From contig NC_058047.1 in NCBI RefSeq assembly GCF_020085105.1, forward strand, positions 18,884,501 through 18,948,500: DNA of 64,000 bases. Direction: 5' to 3'. The notes below the pieces were generated by a model. The model had not been told where the DNA came from, did not search any database, and saw only the letters and a list, made by a program, of their open reading frames with translations. This document shows, one piece after another, positions 46,581-58,700 of the stretch; position 1 is the first letter of the stretch; each line of letters opens with the position of its first letter. This stretch comes from Siniperca chuatsi. Its lineage: Eukaryota > Chordata > Actinopteri > Centrarchiformes > Sinipercidae. The translations under genes were made by a program, and so were the position numbers.

Positions 46581-48944
46581 CTGTAAAACAAGTGTGCAAC
46601 ACCATCTGTAAATACCATAAACCAAATGTGAACAAGTATTTTTTCAGCCTTCTTTATGAACATGCAGTCACTGAGGACTGACCTGAAACACCTTCAAATT
46701 GATATTCAGCTGATGCATTTGTACCATAAGTATTCAGATACATACAGCACCTTGGCTTTAAATGACAGAGCAAGAGTTTGAGGGTGATGACATCATTATA
46801 CATAGTCCCCCCAATTTTTGCAACAATGCAGTAGGACAACAACACAGCTCCAACTCCCACACTGTTCATCCAATACGGATGTAAACACCCATAGATCCTT
46901 AGATAAAAGCCAGCTCTTTAACCTTATAGCTATTGTTTGATTGCAGATGCAGTTTCTGGAATACAGAGCCAACACAAGCACTCCCACTCTCAGAATCACT
47001 CGAAATATGAAATGTGTGTATGAATGTATTTAGGAAAATAATTTAAACAAAATAAGGCCTAAAAGTAAATAGCAAGCATTTTTAGAGATCTCTCTCACTT
47101 TTTTATTCAAATTCAGACTGGGATTTATAGCGTTTGAAGACCCCAGTAGCAAATAGTTAAATATACAATTATAGTAACAACTTTTTTCTCTTACCTTAAA
47201 ATAAAGTATTTGTATAAAAACTCCCAACACCAGGAAACCGAGATAAGATGTTACACTACAACCTTGCTCTCAGTGAAAACAAGGGAAAATTGCAGTTTAA
47301 GAAAAATGGAAGAAATCTTAGAAATGTCTTAGCAGAAACTGATCCTCCTTGCAGAACAGTTAGGCATGCAGTGTGTACTTGGGAGCAGTGCAACAGCTCA
47401 GCAGACCGAATGAGGAAGTTAGAAAGGGCAATTTAAGTGCACGGCTGAACCCGCCCACACACACAGCTAAAATGATCAACAAAATACAGAGGTAATACCT
47501 TTACCTTCCCAATAGCATGCAGGTTCCTTAATTACTCCAGTCCAGCACTAGATACAACACAGAACAGTTCCTTGATGAATACCTCAAATCAAAATTATTG
47601 TCAATTCAAAAGCAATCCATAATGCCACAGAGGAAAATGCTGTTTGCTTCTTCCCTTGGAAGTTAATATAAAATATGTATGTGCTCTTAGTTTAAATGGC
47701 CAGAGAACTGCTTCATAAACATATATTTTGGCATTTTCAAGATTTTAGCAGTATGTAATTAAGTTGTAACACATATGAAAGCATCATCAGTCTTTATTTT
47801 GCAGTAAAACAAGAGTGTAAGTAGAGGGTCCTGGCAAAATGTAATTCCAATTTATACTTGTTGACATTATTATATCAGCATGATCCTTTTTGGCCATTCT
47901 GAAATGTTTTCAATGCTAATACTGGTAATAATGATTCAGCAAAGCCAAATGTAAGCAAAGTGATCACTGGGGAACTTCTGTCCAAAGGGTGTGTCCAGAT
48001 TGAAGTGTACGGCAAAGGCTGAGTGTGCAAACCAGCAATTTGTGAGTAGGTCTGACTTCTACAAAGTGTTCTACAAAGACTGCACTACATATTAAATTAC
48101 TTTTTGTCTTTTTTTTTTTTTTTTTTTTTTACATTTAGTTGTTTTTATGTTTATGTTTATGTCATATATAAAATGTTTTATCAACCAGGATCAAAGAAAT
48201 GTCTGATGAAAATAAAATGTCTTTCATTTCTGTTTAATCAATACAAATATATGCAGATTGTTAAAAAATACATGTTTGCTGATAATGGACATTTAATTTG
48301 GTAGAGATGCACTTTTACCATTAATTAAAGTCTCAACTATTTAGTTGAGGCTCATAAAAAAAATTGTGTTGTCAGTTTAAAAAAGTCATTGTGGTTTTTA
48401 ATGCACAGAGGGACTAAGAAATGCTTTTTACTTGGTGGGACCATTGAAGGGCTCAACATTTTTGAGATGTTTTACATTAATATCCATCACGTTCTATTCC
48501 ACACTAAACTAAATGTAAACCTCCTGAAAAATGAGAATTTAATAGACTGAAATTGGCTAGACTATGTTAACATACAAGCATACTTGCAAGCATTACAACA
48601 AAAGGGTTCTTAGCAAACCCCTTACATAATTAGAATATATTAAAAAATAATGTTTAGCTGTTGGGTGCAATGACACATTGTATTAAATTTACAGAATAAG
48701 TCATAATTACAGCAATAATTGAAAATTCACCTTCACAAAAGTGAGAGACAAAGGTTTGACACAGACACATGCACGCTGCAATAAACAGCAAAAGCCAGAT
48801 TTGAATATTGAATGCAGCTCGCTACAAACGGCAACATATGAACCAGTTCCTATATTTATGCTAAATATATTTTACTAAATGCACTGGACTTTTAAATCAG
48901 TAGTGCAGCAGTAAATGCAAGAAAATTATATACCTGAACAGCAA
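46581..48944. other. 5' side of the Reeler-domain gene and 3' UTR of the chemokine receptor
   Basis: On the minus strand an AG acceptor stands directly before the Reeler-gene ATG, so an upstream non-coding exon is expected. The best candidate ends at 47195 with donor GTAAGAG and starts near 47300. From about 47400 to 48944 the sequence is AT-rich, includes a poly-T run at 48112-48130, and is at least partly 3' UTR of the receptor gene. No other coding exon was seen. Confidence 0.5.
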
Positions 48945-49955
48945 CTAGTACATTGAGCCACGTGAGAAGTTTTGCATTCTAACATGCTGTTCTTCGACTG
49001 GAGTTTGGCGAATGAGAATTCGATGCAGCATTGATTTCAAATGGCTCCTAAACTTCACACCAACAAATGCATAAAAGACCGGGTTCAGGCAGCAGTGGGA
49101 GAAAGCAATGAGCCGGCACACATAGAATGCATAGTCAAGCTGGATACTTGCTTCACATTTATCAAATGGTGCAACCACATTGTCAGCCAAAATCCTCAGA
49201 AAGATGACTACATTGTACGGCACCCAGCCGATGAAGAACACAGCCACGATACAGAAGACTAACTTAACTGCTCTCTTCTTTGTGTGAGATCTTGTTTTTC
49301 GGATTCTCCCTAGTATTCGAATGTAGCAGAAAGCCATCACTGCAAAAGCAACCAAAAAGAAAATATTCTGTTGGGAGATACCAATGTTTTTCCACAGGGT
49401 AGTTTTGTATTCACAGCCCAGGGACTGTTTATCCTTGTGGGGGACTGAGACGAGGGTGCTGTAGAGCAGGGAGGGCATGGCTGCTCCAATGCTGATCATC
49501 CACAGTAGGACAGACACAAAAACCCCAGAGCTGATTTTCTGTGTGCTCAGGTCAGAGAGAGGGTGGACCACGGCCAGATACCTGTAGATGGTCATGATGG
49601 TCAGGAAGAGGATGCTGCTGTAAAACCCAGTGAAGAAGATAAAAGTCACAATTTTGCAGAGGGCCTCTGAAAACAACCATCCCCAGATGTGGTAAATGGC
49701 CCAGAAGGGAAGACCGGTGGTGAAGACGAGGTCAGAGATGGCCAGATTTAGGATGAAAATGTTGGTGAGAGACTTGAGGTTTTCATACAAAGCCAGGATT
49801 ACAAGGACGAGGATGTTTCCTGTGATGCTCAGTGCGATCACAACTGAGAAGAAAACAGGAATGACAATGGATCCAAATTTGACCACCTCTCCTTTTTCAC
49901 AGACTTCATCATCATAGTCACCATCATATTGGCTGAAATTATCAGAGTGATTCAT
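48945..49955 (-). CDS. xcr1: Chemokine receptor, XCR1-like
   Basis: Seven-transmembrane G-protein-coupled receptor of 336 residues in one coding exon, probably for C-type (XCL) chemokines on leukocytes. The N-terminus is acidic and Tyr-rich (SQYDGDYDDEVCEKGE) with N-glycosylation sites NHS and NFS and a Cys for the extracellular disulfide. Family signatures are SLTNIFILNLAISDLVFTTG, SILFLTIMTIYRYLAVVHPL and AFSHCCLNPVFYAFVGVKFR; the SLTNIFILNL and AFSHCC...FVGVKFR blocks match XCR1 best. The DRY box is YRY, in line with XCR1, where the Asp is also replaced. The start at 49955 is preceded by an acceptor ending at 49973, so the gene has a 5' non-coding exon, probably ending at 50164 (donor GTAGGT). 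fyco1 beside it agrees with mammalian synteny. The fish paralogue letter cannot be told. Confidence 0.88.
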   Translation of the reverse strand: MNHSDNFSQYDGDYDDEVCEKGEVVKFGSIVIPVFFSVVIALSITGNILVLVILALYENLKSLTNIFILNLAISDLVFTTGLPFWAIYHIWGWLFSEALCKIVTFIFFTGFYSSILFLTIMTIYRYLAVVHPLSDLSTQKISSGVFVSVLLWMISIGAAMPSLLYSTLVSVPHKDKQSLGCEYKTTLWKNIGISQQNIFFLVAFAVMAFCYIRILGRIRKTRSHTKKRAVKLVFCIVAVFFIGWVPYNVVIFLRILADNVVAPFDKCEASIQLDYAFYVCRLIAFSHCCLNPVFYAFVGVKFRSHLKSMLHRILIRQTPVEEQHVRMQNFSRGSMY

Positions 49956-52766
49956 TGCTGTTAAACTGGATCCTGGAAAAAAAATAGGATTAGTATGTGC
50001 ATTACTGTTGGTTCTTTCATCTTACACATCAAGTGGTTAATTTCAGTCATTTCATTGTTTAATGCAAATCAATAGAGACAAGAAGGGCAAGTAGAGTAAT
50101 AATGATAAAAGTTTTTTTACAATGACACTGAGTGTATTTGTATAAAGCAAAACATTGACCTACCTCCTGCTTGATGGGACTGATATGTTGTTGGATGTGA
50201 TGCTTTCTGTCTACTCAAAAGAGAGTTCCTAAAGGAGTAGCTTTAGTAATCTCGTGATAGGTAGTGTTTTCTGTTCCTGTTATGGTAACCTGCCCTTTTT
50301 TTTTTTTACCATGCCCTCAGCTCAGCTCGACCTGTGGTCGTGGCTGTTTATTTGGCACACATCTCTGAGAAAGGAAATGTGCAAACTTTTACATCATAAA
50401 ACCAAGCAAAGAATTCTAAACTCAAGGCCATGTGGATTTCTTCTAGAACTTTCAGCCACATCTCATGGCCCTCATCCGCAGATGGAGTTTGCTCAGTTGT
50501 CATGGAGATGGATAACAGAACACCCATATATGACCACCTGTTATCCCATGACCAAAGTTCCTTACATGGGACAACTGAGCTGTCTCCATGACAACACCGC
50601 AAACTCTATCCTCTGATGAAGGCTACGAGATGCGGTTGAAAGCTTCAGAGGAAATCTAGTAAGTGGACCTTGAGTTAAGATTTTTTTTTTTGTCAAAACC
50701 AACAAACAAAACATACTTCTAGTGGAATCTAGCCATGCAGAACCGTTTTAATAGATGCTATTTCTTCAAAAGAAATTTCAGAATCAGATGTCTCAAAATA
50801 AGAGACATCACATGACACCTTTGTTTACTCTGCTACGACAACCAAACTATTAGGTTTCAGGGTTCCGCCTACCAACCTCATAGTCATTGGTCCGAGGGCT
50901 ACATGTCGCTTTGTCAGTGGATGGCACGATGTCCATCACGGCACTTTCAACAAGTTTGTAAGGACCCATAAACGTTTTGGTTTGTTATGGACTTGAGTCA
51001 TAGCTGTAAAAGTATGTCAAAGTTCTTATTATTTTCTAAATCTTTCACTAGCAACTATCTAGAAACACGTTAGAATATTTAAGTTATCGTTTCTCGGTGA
51101 TGTCACTGTTATTTTCAAAATGTCTGTCAATGGATCACTGTGTCAAACTTAAATATAACGTCACTGGGACAGCTACAAAAGCACAAAAGTCGTCTGTAAA
51201 AGCTTAAGCATCCAGCTATGTATTGTTGTCTATCGTTTTTCTATGTCAGAAAAGTAATATTAGCGCTTTAAGAGCCAATAGTTTGTGTTGTAAAACTGTT
51301 CTTGATGTTTTCAAACTCTTCAAACCCAACTGACGTTAGCCTAGTTAACTTAGTTATGCTAGCTGTTAGCTAACATTAAACAAATCTAACGTTAAACAAA
51401 TCTCAAAATGGTTTAGCTAACGTAACTACATTGTGAATGCTTGTGTTTTAAAATGTACGTCACGTTGTGGTATAACCACTTTCATAACGTTGGTGTTAGA
51501 TTTCTTACAACATAGGCCTACTTATTGCATGCTTTGTTTATTTCCTCATAGCTAACAGGAGGTTTCAGGAGGTGGACACAGTAACACTACCACCTTCACA
51601 ATATGCAATTAGCAGTAATACTTGCAATAAATACTAAAATAGTTATAATTTTCACTATAGTTGGCATTGTATCAGAGAGGTAGTGACTCAACTCCCTGGC
51701 AGTCTTTGCAGCCATAGTAATTACGTTAGATCTTGTTGCACAGATATTATTATATTAATATTATTATTACTATATTAGATTTTATTGGGTCCACAAGCTG
51801 TATGTGTTTTATAGTGGAGATTCTGTACATGTCACATACAAACCAGTAATCTAATATACAGTATATTATAATGAATTTTATATGAAAGCATTGACATAAT
51901 CTCAGACATTGTATGCTTATATAACAGCATGGGAATTGTACATTTTGCAACACATATGTCTCTTTTCTTATGGGTAATGAAAATAGATTTGAGTGAAGAA
52001 TAACTCACTCTCTCCTGGTAGCTTTGTGGTTAACACACTATTTCTTGTTAAGTAATACTTGAAGAGTGGGCCTTAGGTGTGTCTAGTTTAACCAGCTTCC
52101 AGCAAGAACCAGATTCCATTTACATTAGGTAATTTTCCAGCACACCATGCCTGTTTGCCTTTTAATATGGGAGGTTTACCTATGTGTGACCAACCCACAG
52201 ACTTTATCGACCAACCAGAAACAGTGTCCTGACCCAAAGTTCAAGAAGCAGGATGTTTGACTCTTTTGTTGCTCCTACAGTGTTCAAATCCCCCTCTTTG
52301 GGATCATTACTCTTCAGTAAATCAAAATCTCTGGAATTTGCATCCCTGCTATTGCATCCCCATAATTTAATCCATAAATTATTAATGTACTTTATTGTTG
52401 CAGCTATATAAGAATGTAATTACGTTTAGTAGGAGTGTGTCACTGAATGTTACAAAAGCAAAGATGCATGGTTTGACACATAGGAAATAAAGACAGTCGA
52501 ATAGTAGTTGGTAGTCTGAAGATCAGAAGGTGTAAAGTGACATAATTTATTATACAGTTTATTGTACCTATTATACAATCAGATCTAAGAGCTACATTTT
52601 CTGAACATTTATATATATCAAGCGTGCCCATGTGTGGCCACGAGAGAGTACAATATGTTGGAGCATTCATGTCAGTCTTTTGTTCCTGACTGCTTCTGAT
52701 TCTCTGATTCAGCAGACTGGATGTGACCCTGTGACCCCTGGTTGCCAGGGAGAGAGCAGTGGGGCC
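49956..52766. other. Divergent intergenic space between xcr1-like and fyco1
   Basis: It contains the receptor's 5' non-coding exon (about 50164-50230, minus), an inverted-repeat element at 50481-50612, AT-rich sequence with TTAGCTAAC/ACGTTA motifs at about 51330-51500, and the probable fyco1 5' UTR exon beginning at 52713 after an acceptor (tctctgattcag). No protein-coding exon was recognised apart from these. Confidence 0.5.
50481..50612. repeat. Imperfect nested inverted repeats
   Basis: GCTCAGTTGT at 50491-50500 is the perfect complement of ACAACTGAGC at 50571-50580. A longer imperfect pairing joins GATGGAGTTTGC...GTTGTCATGGAGA (50481-50507) with TCTCCATGACAAC...GCAAACTC (50583-50606). 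Probably a dispersed foldback element upstream of the receptor gene. Confidence 0.65.
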
Positions 52767-55700
52767 ATGGCTGCTGGGGCTACGGTCGGGGAGAGCCAAC
52801 TCCAGAGGATTATCCGAGATCTGAATGGTACGCCAGCTTTATGTGTGTGTGCCTGTTGGTGTGATTGTGTGTGAATAGACTGGCGGCAGGCGGTTGAAGG
52901 CTGACGTGGTGTGACTGAAGAGAGGAGAAACAAGAGTCAGAAAGGTTTGCCATGATGTCATGACCTTAGTCTTAGTGCCAAGTCTAGGTACAATCTTTAC
53001 GCCCGGAACTATCTGACCTCTCCTGCTCATCAAATCATTTGGGAAAACGTGCATCTGACCTTCTGGCCCCCGAGTAAGGGTGTGGTGAAAGCCTTTGTCA
53101 GCATGCAGCGAGACAGAAAGTGCGTACTGAGGGTGCACCCATCACAGGTGTCCTTCCAGTTTTTGCGATGGATTCGAGGCAAGTGGCTGATTTACAGATT
53201 AGCTGTGCTTGAAGAGGGTGGAAATGGAAAAAAATGGAAAACAATTGGAGATATAGGCATCGGGGCTGTTTGTGTGTGAGTGTGTAACCAAAATACACCA
53301 AGAGGTGAAAATATTACAGCAGTATAATTTTGCATTTCTTTTGTGTTCTTTTCGGGACATGTGATTTTAGGTCATTTCTAAGGAGATAACATTTTTCTTT
53401 TTTTTTTTGCTGTTTGCTTTCCTGCTACTTCTCTGCCCTAATATATTTTCTGAATGAAGACTAGCCGGGTCTTTCTTTTTTTAATAAAACACATTTTTTA
53501 TATCATGTTTGTATCTGTAAGAAGCATGTGTCTTTTAAATGTGTTTTCTGAGGGAAATTTGAACACGACTTGTTTGTATGAACTCCCTTTTATTTATCCC
53601 TTATCTTTTTTTCATCTTTGAACTAAATGAATTTCAGAGGCTGTTGCAGAGCTTGCAAGAGAGTACAGGGAAAGTGGGGAGCCAATCACCGATGACAGTA
53701 CCAACCTGCACAAATTCTCCTACAAACTGGAGTACCTGCTACAGGTGTGGTTGTGCTTATAGTATGATCCCAATTACTCAAGGAAGATGTGAATAAATAG
53801 ATAATTAATGATTCCCAAATAAGATACTTGGATAGATAGAAAAATGTGATGTCTGCTCTTACAAAATAAATAATAGGAAAATTGTACAGATTGTAAATTT
53901 TGCATGTGTGATGATTAATTCATATCATTCGTTCTAAAATGGATAGCTGTTTGGGGAACAACTCTTCAAATTGCTTCCTTTATTCTCATTTTATTGCTAA
54001 AAAGTAACATCCCTCAAAAAATTATCCATGTTTTTTTGTTCCAACTGTATCTATATATCTATCTATCTTTCAGTTTGACCAGAAGGAGAAGACCACATTT
54101 CTTGGTACAAAGAAGGATTATTGGGAATACTTCAACGACTGTCTGGCTAAGATCAAAGGAGCCAATGATGGGATCCGCTTTGTCAAATCCATCACTGAGG
54201 TATGAAGATTTTTTTTGTTGTTGTTTACAATGACACCACTGAATGGTGCGCAGATTACATACTGATCATTAATAATATTAATATATGTTTTACCCTCCAC
54301 CCACAAAGGCTCAAAAGGGTATTTGCTTCCATTTTCTTTCTCATCTCTTATAGTACAGACATGACACAGCATACACAAAGAGCCTGTCGTAAAACTTTTT
54401 TAATATTGCTGTTTAGAAATCAGTGCGTCCAATATATGAGACAAAAAAACCAAAACACATATAAATCAATGGCACTGATGTTTTACATCCCTGTTACCGT
54501 AACACATAAGCAACTTATATTTTGTATTGTAATTGTTACATGTTATGGGTTTTTTTTGTCATTCGTCTTCTTTTTAATTTTATATAAATGGTTAATGTCA
54601 AAATAGTGTTTTTTAAATTAACTGCATGTTTATAGCATTACTTCTTTAACAGTTATGTTGTGGTTGAGATTAAAATGATCATTTAGATTAAATAATGAAT
54701 TGTTTTTAACTTTGTCGTTTGTTGTTTGACAAGTGGGATATCCTTGGAGTGTGAGTATGAAGTAAACACTGGGTAAAAAAGCTCTGAGTAAAACCATGCC
54801 TTTTTTTGCTTTGATAGCTGAAGACATCTCTGGGGAAAGGACGAGCGTTTATCCGTTACTCCCTCGTACATCAGCGACTGGCTGACACCCTGCAGCAGTG
54901 CCTGATGAACCAGAGAGTCACCAGGTAAAACTGTCAGAGCACAATGAAGTCTCTTTGCAAAGTTTTTTTTTCTTTTTGATTTGGATATGAAGAATAACAG
55001 ACGTTTGTTGATGTGCAAGTGATTTGAAAAATAGAACAAGATTTGTTTGTGGATTACAAGGATTGTTAAAATTGAGTAGCGACTGTGAAACACTTTCACC
55101 AGAAATAGGCAGGTTAGGTATGGTGATACTGAAACTGATGTATATGTCATTATTTGCACTTTCAAAAGTGAATGTTGATGTTTTGTTGTGGTGTTTTACT
55201 TAATCATTTTCCCTTTCTGTTAAATGGGTCTACTGCTTCAGTAGTCAGTAGTAGTTGAATGTGAAGAGCTGTCTACCTAAGAATTAAGTTACTGTTTTCA
55301 GTGACTTACCAGAGGTCAAAATGGGTGTGTGTAGATACACATTGTACCAAATGGAGAACTACAAGGAAAAATCAAAATCTTAAAGAGGCATACAAGTAAT
55401 TTAGTGCCATAAACCATTTATTACTGTCTAAGCTATGTAATGTCCAAAAAAGTTCTCAATTGGTACAAAACATGTAGAATACTGCACACATTACACTTAT
55501 CTAGGACTAAAACTTCAAGTTCAACTGGACATTTTAATGAAGCAGTTCATGAGCTAAGAGGGAAAGCACGCCGGGCTTTCTATGCCATTAAAAAAATAAT
55601 AATACAAACAGAAATACCATTCAGAATTTGGTTCAAATTAATTGAGTGTGTTATCAAACCAATTGCACTCTATGGCAGTTAGGTGTGGGGTCCACTTACA

Positions 55701-58700
55701 AAACTCGACTTTACTCAATGGAATAAACACCCCATTGAGAGTCCTTTAGATTCTCCTACATGTCCAGTGGAAAGCTACAAACAATACATGCAGGGCAGAA
55801 TTAGGCCAATACCCATTAATAATACAAATACAAAAAAGGGCAATTAACTTTTGGACACACCTAAAACTAAGAGACCCCCTGTCGTATCATTACCAAGCCC
55901 TGCAATGCCAGGAGTAATAGGAACCCCCTTGTCCAACTGAGTCCACAAACCTGCTCTATTGTCACACCTCAGAAACAGAACACATCACCAATCAGACACC
56001 ATGAAATTACAAAACAAACAAAATTTCATCATCTATTGGCAAACACAAACAAATGTGAAAAGTATAAACATCTTAGAGAGGCACATTTAAATTTTTTTTA
56101 ATTAATAACAAAAGGTTTTCTTAACCTATTAGATGAAGAAAAACTAACAGTTCTACTAGGGGAGTACTCAAAGAGCTGTGAATTAGTAGCAGTCTATGTT
56201 TTTGCCTGCCATAAACTGAGGGACAGTGAGTGACAGTTACGTGACACACGTTGCTGCTGTTATATTTGACGACAGGTTATTTGTTTTGTCTTGTAATATG
56301 TTTCTTTGCTGTAATATGTTTATTTGCTATAGTATGTTATTTAATTAATGTTTAGCTTTTCAATGTCTAAACACTTGCTTTGGCAATCTGTACAGTGTTA
56401 CAGCATGCCAATAAAACCATTTGAATTGAATAAAACCATTTAAATAATGTGGCTTGTTTCTGAGGAATTTCTGTATTTCCTCGTTTAGATGTCAATTTCT
56501 TCTTATGAGTGTCAACGGTCAAAATATGGGACAAAACTTCCTTTTTTAGCCACTGTTATTGTTTGCAGTTGTTCTGCTATGTCCTACTGTAACCTCTACC
56601 TCATCTCTCTTCCCACAGTGACTGGTACTATGCAAGGAGCCCCTTCTTGAAGCCCCACCTTAGTGTTGACATAATCAATCACCTGTACGAACTCAATGAG
56701 GTCCAGTTTGATGTGGCTTCCAGAGGTCATGATCTTGATGCCTCCTGGCCCACTTTTGCAAGGTAACAAACATGACACAAACATGTAGAGCAGATAAAAA
56801 CTACAAAAATATCTCATAAATATCAGATATCTAAATAGGCATCAAGAAACTATTAGTATGTCCAAATACAGCCACTCCTTTGCACCTTCTTTGGAGTTTA
56901 GTCAGGATGTGTGATATTTACCAATGGTTACAGTATCAGATTTATTTTCTGATCAACAGGAGGACATTGGGAAGTGCAAACTCACCCGGCCACATGTGGA
57001 AACCACCCAGTCGGAGTTCCAGTATTAACAGTCTGGCCAGCACATACTCCCAGGTAACTGACGTATGTCTCTATTGTCATTTTTTCATCATTTTAAAATG
57101 ATAATATGATGTTCATCACTCTTTCTCTGTTGCTTCCCTTCTCCTCTGGTTCCCCTTGAAACCATCTAGCAAGCACCTGAGTTCCCCTCTAGCCCTGACT
57201 ATGGTCAGGGTCTGCTGAATGACCTGAACGAGTCTCTACCTGCCTGTACCGAAGATGTAAGCACAGTTGAAGACCTTCGCCTGGAGCTGGACCAGTCAGA
57301 GCTGAAGCAGCGAGAGCTCCTAGATAAGATGCAGCAGCTGGGCGAGGAGGCTGCTGAGCTCAGGGGGGTAGTAGTGGAGCTCCAGAGGCAACTGGATGTG
57401 TCCCTTTCTGCCCAAGAGAAGCAGCAGGGCTTGCAGGGAGAACTCAAGGCTCTGCAGGGGAGAGAAGAGGCCCTGTCCGGAGAGGTGGAAGCACTCAGGA
57501 CTGGGGAAAAAGCCAGGGAGGCTGAACAACAACTGCTCCAGGAAAAGTTGGCAGCTGCTGAGGGGAAGAACATAGAACTCCTAGCCAAGTTGGACGAGGT
57601 TCTGAATGAGAAGAGCCAGCAGGCAGCCAGTTACTTTGATTCAGCTCAAAAGATACACGAGTTGCTGGACAGATTGAAAGAGGCAGAGAAAGGGAAGATG
57701 GAAGCTGTAGCTGAGGTAGAGGAGAAGAAGAGACAGGCAGAGAGGCTAGAGGAGGAGCTGAGAGTCAAGGAAGCAGCTGCAAAGGATGGTGAAACAAAAC
57801 TTGAAGCATTAGTTGCATCTGCGTCTGAGGAGAACGCCAAGTTGGAGGCGAAAGTGGAGGAACAGTGCAGTGCCCTTGATAAGCTGCAGGGGGCCTTGAC
57901 AGTGAGAGAGAAAGAGGCAAGTAACCTACAAAGGCAGCTGCAGGACCTTCAAAGATCTCTAGAGGAGAAGGAGAAAGAGGTGGAGGAGGTGAAGAGGAGG
58001 GCACACCAAGATAAAGATGAAATGCAGAAGAAGGCTGGAGGCATAAAAGAGTCTTTAGAAGCAGAAGTCACTGCCCTTAAGGAGAAGCTAAAGAGGAAAG
58101 ATGTAGAGCTTATCTCCAGCTGCGAGACACTACAACAGCTAGAAACCAAGAACCAAAGCCTGACCAAAGAGCGGGACAAACTAACCACAAACCTTGTTGA
58201 GCTGGAGGGTAATGTCAAAGAACAAGCCACGAAGATAGAAGACTACAAGACGCAGTGCGGCAATCTAATGGACCTAAATGAGAAACTGTTGAACAGGGTG
58301 AAGAGAAATGAGGAGCTGAAGAAGGAGATGGCAGAAAACAGAACAGTCCTTGAAGCTGAATTAGCAGCTCTTAGGGCTTCTGAGAAACAGCTTCGCGGCC
58401 AGCTAGATGATACCAAGATGACAGTAGATGAAAAAGATAAGCGCTTGCGTGAGGAGAACCGCAAGCTGGATGAGAGTCTGCAGCGAGCCACCTTGGCTGC
58501 AAAGCTCTCAGAGGCCACGTCAAACCGGCTGGAGCAGGAGAACCAGAGTCTGAGAGAGGAGCAGGACACTGTGAAAGCAGCTCTTAGCCGCATGCAAGCT
58601 GACCTGAAGAGTGTTCACGGGCAGATCGGAGAATTGGAGAAGAACTTAGGAGCTTCACGCAGGAATGAAGCACACCTTCAAGAACAGCTCCAAGCCAAAG

